The notes under the pieces are model-generated. The model did no database searches, was not told where the DNA came from, and saw only the letters and a list, made by a program, of their open reading frames with translations. From Paeniglutamicibacter psychrophenolicus (GTDB taxonomy: Bacteria > Actinomycetota > Actinomycetes > Actinomycetales > Micrococcaceae), in assembly GCF_030812255.1 (NCBI RefSeq), contig NZ_JAUSSH010000011.1, positions 1 to 64,000 on the forward strand: DNA of 64,000 nt, written 5' to 3'. Shown one piece after another: positions 7,946 to 17,077 of the stretch. The stretch's first letter is position 1. Each line of letters opens with the position of its first letter. A program made the position numbers and the translations under genes.

Positions 7946-9328
7946 ATGACCGAGATATCCGAGCTGACAGCGCTGGAACTTCGCAATGCGCTGCGGCGCG
8001 GGGAAGTGGGGGCCCGCGAGGCCGCCGCGCACTTCCTGGAACGCATCGAGGCGCTCAACCCCGCCCTGGGATCCTTCGTCACCGTCACCGCCGAGCGGGC
8101 CCTGGACGCCGCAGCGCGGGCCGACTCCGCCCTTGCCGCCGGGCACGCCCCGGGCATGCTCCACGGCATGCCGCTGGCCTACAAGGACCTGCTCGATGTG
8201 GCCGGGGTGGCCACCGGCTACGGGACCGCGGTCTTTGAACCTGTCATCGCGCAGAAGGATTCCCCGCTGGTGGCGACGTTGTCGCGGGCCGGCGCAATCT
8301 CGCTGGGCAAGACCCAAGTGCCGGAGTTCGGGCTGAGTTGCCACTCGGAAAACGACGTGGCCCCGCCCGCCCGCAACCCGTTGGACCCGACCCGCTCCGC
8401 CGGGGGTTCCAGCGGCGGGGAGGCCGCGGCCGTGGCCGCCGGCATGCTGCCCTTCGGCCCCGGCAACGACGGCGGCGGCTCGGTGCGCATCCCGGCCTCG
8501 GCCTGCGGGCTGATCGGGCTCAAGCCCGGACTCGGAACCATCCCCAGCGACATCCTCGATGGCACCGTCGACACCTTCGGCGCACCGCGGCTCACGGTTT
8601 CCGGGCCGCTGGCGCGCACCGCGCTGGACGCGGCCCTGCTCATGGACGCGATGGTCGACCCCGAAAGGGACACCTATCTGGAGTCGCTGGGCGAGGGAGC
8701 CGTGGATGCGCTGCGCGGGCTGCGCGTCGGGGTCAGCACCGCCAGCCCCTTCTCCTCGGCGTATGCGATCAAGCTCTCATCCGACGCCCATGGGGCGCTG
8801 GATGCGGGCATCAAGTTCCTGCGCGCCCGGGGCCACCACCTCGAGGAGGCGGAAATCTTCTACGACGGCGCCTACCCCGAAACCTTTGCCACGGTGTGGA
8901 CCAGCGGGCTCGCTGCCGCGCCGATCCCGCCGGGCAGCGAGGCGAAGCTGGGGACCCTGGCCCGGTCCTTCCGCGAACGCGCCACCGCGCGCGAGCACCG
9001 GGCCAGCGTGGAGGCCGCCGCCCGGCTGACGGAAATCGCCGCGGACTTCCGCACCCAGTGGGGCCGCTACGACGTGGTGCTCACCCCGGCGATGGCGTTC
9101 GCTCCCCCGGAAATCGGCTTCTACACCTCGCAGGACGCCGACACCGACTACATGCGCCAGTGCCAGTACACGCCCTACACCTCGATGGTGAATGTCTCCG
9201 GGCTTCCGGCCATCACCGTTCCGACGTTCACCACCGCCGCGGGGTTGTCGATGGGCGTGCAAATGATCGGTCGGGCGGGCTCCGAGGCCATGCTGCTGGC
9301 ACTGGCAGCCCAACTGACCAGAATGTGA
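7946..9328 (+). CDS. Amidase signature family enzyme
   Basis: A 460-residue amidase that hydrolyses carboxylic amides with a Ser-cisSer-Lys triad. The lysine is in MPLAYKDLLDV (about residue 78), the middle serine in AGGSSGGEAAAVAAG, and the nucleophile loop is GNDGGGSVRIPAS. The physiological substrate is unknown. AspS/GatA-like partners are absent, so it is unlikely to be GatA. The start at 7946 has AAAGGAG at a spacing of six; the adjacent ATG at 7943 would be too close. A longer frame upstream reads a proline/arginine-rich segment and was rejected. Confidence 0.9.
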   Translation: MTEISELTALELRNALRRGEVGAREAAAHFLERIEALNPALGSFVTVTAERALDAAARADSALAAGHAPGMLHGMPLAYKDLLDVAGVATGYGTAVFEPVIAQKDSPLVATLSRAGAISLGKTQVPEFGLSCHSENDVAPPARNPLDPTRSAGGSSGGEAAAVAAGMLPFGPGNDGGGSVRIPASACGLIGLKPGLGTIPSDILDGTVDTFGAPRLTVSGPLARTALDAALLMDAMVDPERDTYLESLGEGAVDALRGLRVGVSTASPFSSAYAIKLSSDAHGALDAGIKFLRARGHHLEEAEIFYDGAYPETFATVWTSGLAAAPIPPGSEAKLGTLARSFRERATAREHRASVEAAARLTEIAADFRTQWGRYDVVLTPAMAFAPPEIGFYTSQDADTDYMRQCQYTPYTSMVNVSGLPAITVPTFTTAAGLSMGVQMIGRAGSEAMLLALAAQLTRM

Positions 9329-9380
9329 GATTGGTCTACAAAGTAGGCATGGCGCACGTCACGGGCGAAAAATTGAATGC

Positions 9381-10838
9381 ATGTCTATATCCACCCCGCT
9401 GAAGGACCGATCCTCGACCGGATTCTTCGGCCACCCCAAAACGCTCTCGAACCTGTTCAGCATCGAGATGTGGGAACGCTTCTCCTTCTACGGGATGCAA
9501 GCGATCCTGGCGTACTACATGTACTTCTCCGTCGTCGACGGAGGCCTTGGCCTGTCCAAGGACCTCGCGCTCTCGCTGGTCGGTGCCTACGGCGGCGCCG
9601 TCTACCTGAGCACCATCCTCGGCGCCTGGCTCGCGGACCGCCTGCTCGGTTCCGAAAAGGTCCTGCTGTCCTCGGCGTTCATCATCATGGCCGGCCACAT
9701 CGCCCTGGCCGCGCTGCCCGGTGCCTTGGGACTGGCCATCGGCCTGGTCCTGGTTGCCGTGGGCTCCGGCGGGCTCAAGGCCAACGCCACGGCCCTGGTC
9801 GGTTCCCTGTACTCCAGGGAAGACACCCGCCGCGATGCAGGATTCTCGATCTTCTACATGGGCGTGAACATCGGCGGCCTGCTCGGCCCGCTGCTCACCG
9901 GCTTCCTGCACCAGCGCTGGGGCTTCCACATCGGCTTCGCCGCCGCCGCCGTGGGCATGGCCGTTGGCGTGGGCATCTACATGATGGGCCGCAAGGACCT
10001 TCCGGCGGCCGTCCACGTGGTGGCCAATCCGCTGCCGGCCGGCGCGCGCAAGAAGTATGCGCTGTACCTGGTGGCCTTCATCGTCGTGGTCGTGGCGCTC
10101 TTCGCGCTGAAGATCGTCACCCCGGCAACGCTGGCCAACGCCATCGCGCTGGCCGTCATCGCGGCCTCCATCATCTACTTCACCCTGATGCTGCGCTCCA
10201 AGCGCGTCACCACCGTGGAGCGCAAGCACGTGCTGGCCTTCATCCCGCTGTACATCGCCTCGGCCGCGTTCTGGGCCCTGTTCCAGCAGCAGTTCACGTT
10301 CATCGCCGTGTACTCGGAGGAACGCCTGGACCGCAGCATCTTCGGCTGGGAAATGCCAGCCTCCTGGGTCCAGTCGATCAACCCGGTGTTCATCATCGTG
10401 CTCGCCGGCGTCTTCGCCACCCTGTGGACCAAGCTCGGCACCCGCCAGCCGGGCACCGTGGCGAAGTTCTCCGCCTCGCTGATGATCGTCGGCATCGCGT
10501 TCCTGGTCTTCATCCCGCTGGAATCGCTGGAGAAGACCCCGCTGCTGGCCCTGGTCGGGATCCTGCTGCTGTGCACCCTGGCCGAGCTGCTGCTGAGCCC
10601 CATCGGCCAGTCGGTGACCACGAAGCTGGCCCCGGCCGCCTTCGGCACGCAGATGATCGCGCTGTTCTTCCTCTCGGTGTCCCTGGGCACCACGCTGGCC
10701 GGAATCCTGGCCGGCTTCTACACCGAAGGCAACGAGATCACCTACTTCCTGGCCCTCGGCGGCACCGCGATCGTGCTGGGCATTGCCCTGCTGTTGTCCG
10801 CACCGGCCCTGAAGAAGCTGATGGGCGAGGTCCGCTAG
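9381..10838 (+). CDS. POT/PTR family proton-coupled di/tripeptide transporter
   Basis: A 485-residue major-facilitator transporter with about 12-14 membrane helices. The first helix carries the POT-family proton-coupling motif, here EMWERFSFYG, followed by MQAILAYYMYF. The later GFSIFYMGVNIGG segment also matches the PTR2 signature. It probably imports di- and tripeptides with protons. No strong ribosome binding site precedes the ATG at 9381. It stands alone between the amidase and a bidirectional terminator. Confidence 0.92.
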   Translation: MSISTPLKDRSSTGFFGHPKTLSNLFSIEMWERFSFYGMQAILAYYMYFSVVDGGLGLSKDLALSLVGAYGGAVYLSTILGAWLADRLLGSEKVLLSSAFIIMAGHIALAALPGALGLAIGLVLVAVGSGGLKANATALVGSLYSREDTRRDAGFSIFYMGVNIGGLLGPLLTGFLHQRWGFHIGFAAAAVGMAVGVGIYMMGRKDLPAAVHVVANPLPAGARKKYALYLVAFIVVVVALFALKIVTPATLANAIALAVIAASIIYFTLMLRSKRVTTVERKHVLAFIPLYIASAAFWALFQQQFTFIAVYSEERLDRSIFGWEMPASWVQSINPVFIIVLAGVFATLWTKLGTRQPGTVAKFSASLMIVGIAFLVFIPLESLEKTPLLALVGILLLCTLAELLLSPIGQSVTTKLAPAAFGTQMIALFFLSVSLGTTLAGILAGFYTEGNEITYFLALGGTAIVLGIALLLSAPALKKLMGEVR

Positions 10839-10863
10839 GACCTTCCCGAGCACTTCCCGCAGG

Positions 10864-10912
10864 AAAACAGCGGCCGCACCCGGCATCCAAGCCCGGGTGC
10901 GGCCGCTGTTTT
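10864..10912. terminator. Bidirectional intrinsic terminator
   Basis: A near-perfect 19-bp stem (AAAACAGCGGCCGCACCCG and complement) has an A-tract on the left and a T-tract on the right, so it can terminate both the peptide transporter (+) and the convergent DUF4190 gene (-). Confidence 0.9.
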
Positions 10913-10936
10913 CACGTTTCCCCGAAGGGGTTCGCG

Positions 10937-11461
10937 CTACCAGGAACCCATCGAGGCGGAAAATACGGTGATGAGGAAGAGCGCCCCCAGCACGATGAAC
11001 CCCAGCATCAGGTAACCGGTCACCAGCCCGGCAATGGCGATTCCACGCATGTGCGGTTCCCGCTTCAACGCCAGGTGGCCGCAGATGACCGCCGCAATCT
11101 GGGGAAGAACCAGCATCCCGCCGGTGAGCACCGCGATGATTCCCGTCACCAGTGACACGATCGCCAACGCGCCCGCCGGCTGCTGGACCGGCATCGGGTA
11201 TCCGGGTTGGGGGTAGCCCCGTGTTGGGTACTGCTGCGGGTGGCCGGGCTGGGCGCCCGCCCGTTGGCCGGCGTGCTGCCCGGCGAATCCGTACCCGCGG
11301 CCGTTCGGGGCCCCGGCAACCGGTGGCGCGTCCAAGGGCATGTCCAGGTACGGGTTGCGCGGCGGTGCCGCGTGCGGGTTCTGCGACCAGCGCGGGTCGT
11401 TCGGATCGTCAAACGACGGCTCCGCCGCGGGCTCGTGCCTGCCGTCTTCGTCCTTGGCCAT
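10937..11461 (-). CDS. DUF4190 family membrane protein
   Basis: A 174-residue protein with a long proline/glycine-rich cytoplasmic N-terminus (about residues 1-95, including DPRWSQNPHAAPPRNPYLDM and tyrosine-rich repeats). Two membrane helices follow, bracketing the conserved loop ICGHLALKREPHMRG that marks DUF4190. The ATG at 11461 has a strong AAGGAA ribosome site; longer upstream frames were rejected. The role is unknown. A degraded copy of the same gene lies immediately upstream. Confidence 0.8.
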   Translation of the reverse strand: MAKDEDGRHEPAAEPSFDDPNDPRWSQNPHAAPPRNPYLDMPLDAPPVAGAPNGRGYGFAGQHAGQRAGAQPGHPQQYPTRGYPQPGYPMPVQQPAGALAIVSLVTGIIAVLTGGMLVLPQIAAVICGHLALKREPHMRGIAIAGLVTGYLMLGFIVLGALFLITVFSASMGSW

Positions 11462-11550
11462 GGGTTCCTTCCCCCTCCAGCGACCCGCCCCGCACTGAAT
11501 GGAGGTTCCTGCAGCCAGGCGCGGCTTCTGGCTCCCCAGCCTAGCGGCGA

Positions 11551-12061
11551 TCACTGACCACGCCCACCCCCTGTTCGGGACCCGCACGAAGCCCGCTGGG
11601 GCCAGGCACCGCGGGCGCAGCCATCGAGCCCGGGGACGCCTCCGGTGATCATGTGGCCGACGACCAGCCCGAACACGGCAAGGGGGCGGGCATGCGGCTC
11701 GCGCCGCAAGGGCAGGTGCCCGCAGGCGATCGCCGCGACCCGGGCAATGGGCAATATGCCAAGGGGAGGAATCCAATCACGGCCGCCTCCAGGGAAACCA
11801 CGGCAAGCTTCCGGCTCCGGCTGGCCTCCCGGACGGGGGTGACCGGGCAGCTGCCCGCCCCGCGACGGCCGGGCCCGGCTCCATGCCTCGTGCTGTCCCG
11901 GCCGGTTGCCCTGGCCGGCGAAACCGTACCCGCGGCCGTCCGGCCCCCCCGCCAACCGGTGGCGCATCCAACGGCATCTGCCCGCAGGGGTTGCGGGGAG
12001 GTGCCGCGTGCGGGTTCGGCGACCAGCGCGGATCCTTCGACGCGGCACCGGCCCGCCCCAA
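11551..12061 (-). pseudogene. Frameshifted relic of a DUF4190 gene
   Basis: Three reading frames on the minus strand, taken in turn, rebuild a second DUF4190 protein. One frame gives DPRWSPNPHAAPPRNP and MPLDAPPVGG, close to DPRWSQNPHAAPPRNP and MPLDAPPVAG of the intact gene. Another frame gives RGYGFAGQ. A third gives IACGHLPLRREPHARPLAV and GLVVGHMITG, matching the transmembrane loop of the intact gene. No single frame covers all of these, so frameshifts have broken the gene. The start is not clear; the N-terminus probably lay near 12061-12130. It looks like a decayed tandem duplicate. The segment 11462-11550 between the two copies shows only the promoter side of the intact gene. Confidence 0.75.
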
Positions 12062-12131
12062 GCTTGGCGTTCGCGCCCGGCCACAGCGCGCTCACAACGG
12101 CTGCTCAGGATCCGGTGGGAGAGTTGGCACC

Positions 12132-13337
12132 ATGGACAAGGAAACCCAGCCTCCAGCCGCAAAACCCCACCCCCGGCACCACGCGGTGCCACCGTACCTG
12201 CTGGTGTCGATGGCCGCCTGCGACGGGGCGTGGGAAGCCCCGGCGGCGATGCGCGACGTCATCGCGCTCCCGCCGGCCGAAGGCGACCGGGAGCTTCCGG
12301 GCGCACACGGCGAACCTGCGGGCCCGGGCCGCGAAACCCGCCGCCGCATCGCCACCCGCGCACGCCGGACGCTGCTGCTTGACCAGGCCCTGCTGCACGA
12401 GCGGGCCACCACGCACACCGACATCGCCCGCCTGCTGGACCCAGCCGGACGCCTGGTGCGGGTCATTTCCGACGCCCGGGGAGCCGAGACCACCCCCGGA
12501 ACCGCCGCGCGCACCGAGGGCCACGATCCGGGGCAGGATCCGGACGCAAACCGTGCCCACGACGGACTGGGCGAGGTCTACGGGTTCCTCGCGGACATGT
12601 TCAAGCGCTCCAGCCTCGACGGCGCCGGGCTGGTGCTGCGCGGCACCGTGCACTACGGGCAGCACTACGACAACGCGTTCTGGGACGGCACCCAAATGGT
12701 CATGGGCGACGGGGACGGGGAGGTCTTCAACTCCTTCACCTCCTCGCTGTCGGTAATCGCGCACGAACTGGGGCACGGGCTGCTGCAATACACCACCAAC
12801 CTGGACTACCGGGGCCAGTCCGGCGCGCTGAACGAGTCGATCGCCGATGTCTTCGGCGCCCTGGTGGAGCAGTTCGTGGCCGGCGACGACGCGGCGTCGG
12901 CCAGCTGGCTGATCGGCACCGGCCTGTTCACCGACGCCGTCCAGGGTGTGGCGCTGCGTTCCATGGCCGCCCCGGGCACCGCCTACGACGACCCGATCCT
13001 GGGCAAGGACCCGCAACCGGCAACCATGGCCGGCTACGTGGACACGGCCGAGGACAACGGCGGGGTGCACCTGAACTCCGGCATCCCCAACCACGCGTTC
13101 CACCTCTTCGCCACCGCGCTGGGCGGCTACGCCTGGGAAACCGCCGGATCGCTGTGGTTCAACGTGATTGCGACCCGTTCCCTGCCGCGGGACGCGGACT
13201 TCGGCACCTTCGCCGAACAGACCCTGCTCCAGGCCCGCCGCGACCACGGAGCCGGATCCTCCGTCGAGCGGGCCCTGGCCGAAGCCTGGGACGCCGTCGG
13301 GGTCGAACCCGTCGTCCGGGAGGCCGTCCATGGCTGA
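12132..13337 (+). CDS. Protealysin-like M4 metalloprotease
   Basis: A thermolysin-family zinc protease of 401 residues. The zinc motif HELGH is at 211-215, the third ligand is in NESIAD (E235), and the catalytic histidine lies in NSGIPNHAFH. There is no signal peptide. The N-terminus has HHAVPPYLL near residue 20, matching the short propeptide motif of protealysin-type precursors rather than the long thermolysin propeptide. Family knowledge therefore points to a precursor made without a Sec signal that matures by removing a short propeptide. The start at 12132 has a GGGAGAG ribosome site. The end overlaps the emfourin gene by eight bases. Confidence 0.9.
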   Translation: MDKETQPPAAKPHPRHHAVPPYLLVSMAACDGAWEAPAAMRDVIALPPAEGDRELPGAHGEPAGPGRETRRRIATRARRTLLLDQALLHERATTHTDIARLLDPAGRLVRVISDARGAETTPGTAARTEGHDPGQDPDANRAHDGLGEVYGFLADMFKRSSLDGAGLVLRGTVHYGQHYDNAFWDGTQMVMGDGDGEVFNSFTSSLSVIAHELGHGLLQYTTNLDYRGQSGALNESIADVFGALVEQFVAGDDAASASWLIGTGLFTDAVQGVALRSMAAPGTAYDDPILGKDPQPATMAGYVDTAEDNGGVHLNSGIPNHAFHLFATALGGYAWETAGSLWFNVIATRSLPRDADFGTFAEQTLLQARRDHGAGSSVERALAEAWDAVGVEPVVREAVHG

Positions 13338-13650
13338 GAACCGCGACGAAGTGCTGGTCATCCGCGTGGCCCGCTCCGGCGGGGTCGCCGGGATTTCCCG
13401 CACCGGGATCCTGGAACTCCACGCGCAGGACCCCGGAAACGAAAAGGAGGACTCCTGGATCCGCATGGCCCGCGACGCCCTGGATGGGCTGCGGGCGCTG
13501 GAGCAGGCCAAGGCACCGTCCCCGGTGCGCGATGCGTTCACCTGGTCGCTGAGCATCGACGGGGAAGAACATTTGGTGCCCGACACCCTGCTCACCGGCC
13601 CGGCCCGGACCCTGGCCGAACACGTCATTGCGCTCCCGCGCCGCCCCTGA
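13330..13650 (+). CDS. Emfourin-like inhibitor of the M4 protease
   Basis: A small acidic protein of 106 residues whose ATG lies inside the end of the protease gene. The N-terminal part VIRVARSGGVAGISR and its position match emfourin, the proteinaceous inhibitor encoded with protealysin in Serratia. It has no signal peptide. It would hold the protease inactive in the cytoplasm. The assignment rests on the gene pairing, the size and the recognisable RSGGVAG segment; activity against this protease is inferred. Confidence 0.75.
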   Translation: MAENRDEVLVIRVARSGGVAGISRTGILELHAQDPGNEKEDSWIRMARDALDGLRALEQAKAPSPVRDAFTWSLSIDGEEHLVPDTLLTGPARTLAEHVIALPRRP

Positions 13651-13710
13651 TTCCCCGGCACCCAACGACCGGGCGGGGCACCGCGGGGCAATCAATGAGA
13701 AACTGGTGCC

Positions 13711-15348
13711 ATGGCCCATCCTCGCGCCGGGACCCCGGCACTGCCCCAAGACCTGATCGACCTTTCAGCGGTGCGCGACGCGTACTTCGACATCCACCCG
13801 GATCCGTCCGACCCCGCCCAGCGCGTGGCCTTCGGCACCTCCGGACACCGCGGCACCTCGATGAACGGCTCCTTCAACGAGGACCACATCGCCGCCATCA
13901 CCCAGGGAATCGTCGAATACCGGCGCGCCGCGGGCATCACCGGCCCGCTGTTTGTCGGCAAGGACACCCACGCGCTCTCGGACCCCGCACAGGACACGGT
14001 GCTGGAGGTGCTGGCCGGCAACGACGTGTCGATCCTGGCCGACGCCCGCACCGGCTGGACCCCCACCCCGGCCCTGAGCCACGCCATCCTGGCGCACAAT
14101 GCCGATCCCTCCGCCCCGCGGGCCGACGGCATCATCATCACCCCCTCGCACAACCCGCCGGCCGACGGCGGGCTGAAGTACAATCCTCCGCACGGCGGAC
14201 CGGCCGACACCGACGCCACCTCCTGGATCGCAAACCGCGCCAACGAGCTGCTGGAGGCCAAGCTGGACGGTGTCAGGCGCACCTCGCTGGGCGCCGCGCG
14301 CCTGGGCGGCAGGATCGGTTCCTTCGACTTCCTCGCCGCCTACGTCGACGACCTGCCCTCGGTGCTGGACCTCGACGCGATCCGCGCCTCGGGGCTGCGC
14401 ATCGGCGCGGACCCGATGGGCGGTGCCGCGGTGGACTACTGGGGCGCGATCGCCGAGCGGCACAAGCTGGATTTGACCGTGGTGAACTCCGGGGTGGACC
14501 CGCGCTTTGCGTTCATGACGCTGGACACCGACGGGAAGATCCGCATGGATTGCTCCTCGGCCCACGCGATGGCCTCGCTGGTCGCCGCGCGCGATGCCTA
14601 TGACGTGTCCACGGGCAACGACGCGGACGCCGACCGCCATGGCATCGTCACCCCGGATGCCGGGCTGATGAACCCCAACCACTTCCTGGCCGTGGCCATC
14701 GAATACCTCTACACCCACCGCACCGGCTGGTCCACGGACGCCGGGATCGGCAAGACCCTGGTGTCCTCCTCGATGATCGACAGGGTGGCCGCGAAGCTTG
14801 GGCGCACCCTGGTGGAGGTTCCGGTGGGCTTCAAGTGGTTCGTGCCTGGCCTGCTGGACGGCACCGGCGCCTTCGGCGGCGAGGAATCGGCCGGCGCCTC
14901 GTTCCTGCGCCGCGACGGGCGCACCTGGACCACCGACAAGGACGGGATCCTGCTGGCGCTGCTGGCCAGCGAGATCACCGCGGTCACCGGCTCCTCCCCG
15001 TCGAAGCACTATGCGGCGCTGGCCGCCGAGCACGGTGCCCCCAGCTATGCGCGCCTGGACGCCGTCGCGGACCGGGACCAGAAGGCCCGCCTGGCGAACC
15101 TGTCCGCCACCGACGTCACCGCCGATTCGCTGGCCGGGGAAAAGATCACCGCGCGGCTGACCACAGCGCCGGGCAACGGGGCAAGGATCGGCGGGCTGAA
15201 GGTCACCACCCAAAACGCCTGGTTCGCCGCGCGCCCCTCGGGCACCGAGGACAAGTACAAGATCTACGCCGAGTCGTTCCTGGGCGACGGGCACCTGGCC
15301 CGGGTGCAGGACGAGGCCAGGACCATCGTCGACACCGTCCTGGGCTGA
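13711..15348 (+). CDS. pgm: Phosphoglucomutase (alpha-D-glucose phosphate-specific)
   Basis: A 545-residue alpha-D-phosphohexomutase that interconverts glucose-1-phosphate and glucose-6-phosphate, linking glycogen/trehalose and cell-wall precursors with glycolysis. The phosphoserine loop is TPSHNPPADGG (about residue 145). The magnesium loop is NDADADRHG near residue 305, the sugar-binding loop GEESAGAS near residue 390, and the C-terminal phosphate loop is RPSGTEDKYKIY. The length matches E. coli Pgm-type enzymes. The neighbours are the protease/inhibitor pair upstream and a convergent aldehyde dehydrogenase. Confidence 0.95.
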   Translation: MAHPRAGTPALPQDLIDLSAVRDAYFDIHPDPSDPAQRVAFGTSGHRGTSMNGSFNEDHIAAITQGIVEYRRAAGITGPLFVGKDTHALSDPAQDTVLEVLAGNDVSILADARTGWTPTPALSHAILAHNADPSAPRADGIIITPSHNPPADGGLKYNPPHGGPADTDATSWIANRANELLEAKLDGVRRTSLGAARLGGRIGSFDFLAAYVDDLPSVLDLDAIRASGLRIGADPMGGAAVDYWGAIAERHKLDLTVVNSGVDPRFAFMTLDTDGKIRMDCSSAHAMASLVAARDAYDVSTGNDADADRHGIVTPDAGLMNPNHFLAVAIEYLYTHRTGWSTDAGIGKTLVSSSMIDRVAAKLGRTLVEVPVGFKWFVPGLLDGTGAFGGEESAGASFLRRDGRTWTTDKDGILLALLASEITAVTGSSPSKHYAALAAEHGAPSYARLDAVADRDQKARLANLSATDVTADSLAGEKITARLTTAPGNGARIGGLKVTTQNAWFAARPSGTEDKYKIYAESFLGDGHLARVQDEARTIVDTVLG

Positions 15349-15432
15349 GGCAGGCACTGCGGGGCGGGCGCGGCCACACCGCACCCGTCCCGGAACAGCC
15401 AACCACCTATGGGTATGCGATCGCGGGCATGT

Positions 15433-16896
15433 CTACATCATGCGTTTGATGATCTTTGACTTGGCCCAGGTGTACGGCGGGTAGACGGCCTTGAGCGTGT
15501 CCACCACCGTGGTCTTGCCCATCACCGCGCGCATCTGCGAGAGCCGCTCGAACCCATGCCGTCCGTGGTAGGCACCCATGCCGGAGGCTCCCACGCCCCC
15601 GAACGGAAGCGAGGGGACGGCCAGGTGCAGGCCCGGCGCGTTGTGCACGATGGCCCCGGCGCGCACCTGGTCCCCGAAGGACGACTGCAGCCGCGGGTTC
15701 TCGGAAAACAGGTAGGCGACCAGCGGGGTGGGCCGGGCGTTGATGAAGCGCACTGCGGCATCGAAGCTGTCCACCGCGATGACCGGCAGGATCGGACCGA
15801 AGATCTCCTCGCGCAGCAGGGCCGAGTCCGGGTGCACGTTGGTGATCACCGTCGGTTCGATCTGCAGCGTGTCCTCGTCGTACCCGCCTCCGACGACCAC
15901 GTCCCCGTCGCCCAGCATGGACACCAGGCGCTGGAAGTGCGCCGTGTTCACGATCCGCCCGTAGTCGCGGCTGGCCAGCGGGTTCTTCCCGTAGAACGCC
16001 GTGATGGCCTTTGACAGCTGCTTTTGCAGGTTCCGCGCCGCGTCCCCCACCGCCAGCACGTAGTCCGGCGCCACGCAGGTCTGCCCGGCATTCATGAACT
16101 TCCCGAACGCCAGCCGGCGGGCGACCGCCGCCGAGGACCCGTCCATGACCACGGCCGGGGACTTGCCGCCGAGCTCCAGGGTCACCGGGGTCAGGTGCTC
16201 GGCCGCCGCGCGGGCCACAATCTTCCCCACGCGTTCCCCGCCGGTGTAGAAGATGTGGTCGAAGTGTTGTTCCAGCAGGACCTTGGAGGTCGACGCGCCG
16301 CCCTGGACCACGGCGCATGCCCGCCGGTCCATGAATTGCGGGACGAGCCGCCCGAGCAGCGCGCTGGTGGCCGGGGCCAGCTCCGAGGGCTTGAGCACCG
16401 TGACGTTTCCGGCGGCAATGGAGGCGACCAGCGGGGCGAGGATCAATTGCAGCGGGTAGTTCCAGGCGCCGATGACCAGCACCACGCCCAGTGGCTGCGG
16501 TTCGATCTTGGCTGCCGCCGGGTGCAGCGCGAGCGGGATCTTGACCGCCTTGGACTCCATCCATTCGGAGAGGTGCAGCTGCGCATGGTCGATCTCGGCG
16601 CGCACCATGTCGATCTCGGTCATCTTCGCCTCGACCCCGCTCTTGCCCAGGTCGTCGGCCAGCGCGTCGACGAAGTCCTGTTCGTGCGCCTCCAGCATCC
16701 GCTCCAGGGCCTTGAGCTGGGAGGCGCGGAAGCGCCGCGGGTGGGCCAGCCGGGTGGCGACCACGTCGTGCATCGAGGCGACGATCTCCACGATGTTTTC
16801 CGCTGATTCGGGCACCACCGGCGGGAGCTCGAGCTCGCTCAGCGCGCGCGACTCGCGCGGCGCGGTGGAAGGATGCGGATTTTCGGTGATGCCCAT
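15433..16896 (-). CDS. Aldehyde dehydrogenase (ALDH3-like)
   Basis: A 487-residue NAD(P)-dependent aldehyde dehydrogenase. The catalytic cysteine lies in NAGQTCVAPDYVLA, the general base in TLELGGKSP, and the cofactor loop is IGAWNYPLQL. The shorter length and the WNYP and C-terminal hydrophobic segment resemble class 3 (fatty/aromatic aldehyde) enzymes. The C-terminal basic tail (KSKIIKRMM) may touch the membrane. The substrate is not determined. Confidence 0.92.
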   Translation of the reverse strand: MGITENPHPSTAPRESRALSELELPPVVPESAENIVEIVASMHDVVATRLAHPRRFRASQLKALERMLEAHEQDFVDALADDLGKSGVEAKMTEIDMVRAEIDHAQLHLSEWMESKAVKIPLALHPAAAKIEPQPLGVVLVIGAWNYPLQLILAPLVASIAAGNVTVLKPSELAPATSALLGRLVPQFMDRRACAVVQGGASTSKVLLEQHFDHIFYTGGERVGKIVARAAAEHLTPVTLELGGKSPAVVMDGSSAAVARRLAFGKFMNAGQTCVAPDYVLAVGDAARNLQKQLSKAITAFYGKNPLASRDYGRIVNTAHFQRLVSMLGDGDVVVGGGYDEDTLQIEPTVITNVHPDSALLREEIFGPILPVIAVDSFDAAVRFINARPTPLVAYLFSENPRLQSSFGDQVRAGAIVHNAPGLHLAVPSLPFGGVGASGMGAYHGRHGFERLSQMRAVMGKTTVVDTLKAVYPPYTWAKSKIIKRMM

Positions 16897-16949
16897 GACC
16901 TAGAGCGTATACGGCGTGCGCCTGGGCCGCGACAGGCCGCGACGCGCAG

Positions 16950-16980
16950 TTGACGCCCCGCCCGTGCGGTGGGATAGGCT
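16950..16980 (+). promoter_or_regulatory. Probable promoter of the thi operon
   Basis: TTGACG (16950-16955) and TAGGCT (16975-16980) are separated by 19 bases. Transcription would begin around 16987, just where the TPP aptamer starts. The long spacer lowers confidence. Confidence 0.45.
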
Positions 16981-16989
16981 CGCGCCTAG

Positions 16990-17071
16990 TGACACGGGGT
17001 GTCGGCGCGCCAGCGATCCGACTGAGACAAGACCCGTAGAACCTGATCTAGTTCGTACTAGCGGAGGGATG
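16990..17071 (+). promoter_or_regulatory. TPP riboswitch (THI element)
   Basis: The region carries the aptamer core pieces in order: ACACGGGGTGTC, CTGAGA, GACCCGTAGAACCTGATC, then TAGCGGAGGGAT. These match the thi-box consensus, including the AACCTGATC pyrophosphate/pyrimidine sensing half. The 3' end of the aptamer contains GGAGGG, which is also the ribosome binding site of thiM, so TPP binding most likely blocks translation initiation. Confidence 0.95.
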
Positions 17072-17077
17072 TTGCTC

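Noticed and set aside
13765-15402. Long open frame on the - strand opposite phosphoglucomutase
   Set aside because: Arginine/glycine/histidine-rich translation with no domain, fully covered by a convincing gene on the other strand.
15349-15432. Terminator between pgm and the convergent aldehyde dehydrogenase
   Set aside because: Only a weak GC hairpin without a T-run could be drawn, so no terminator was annotated.
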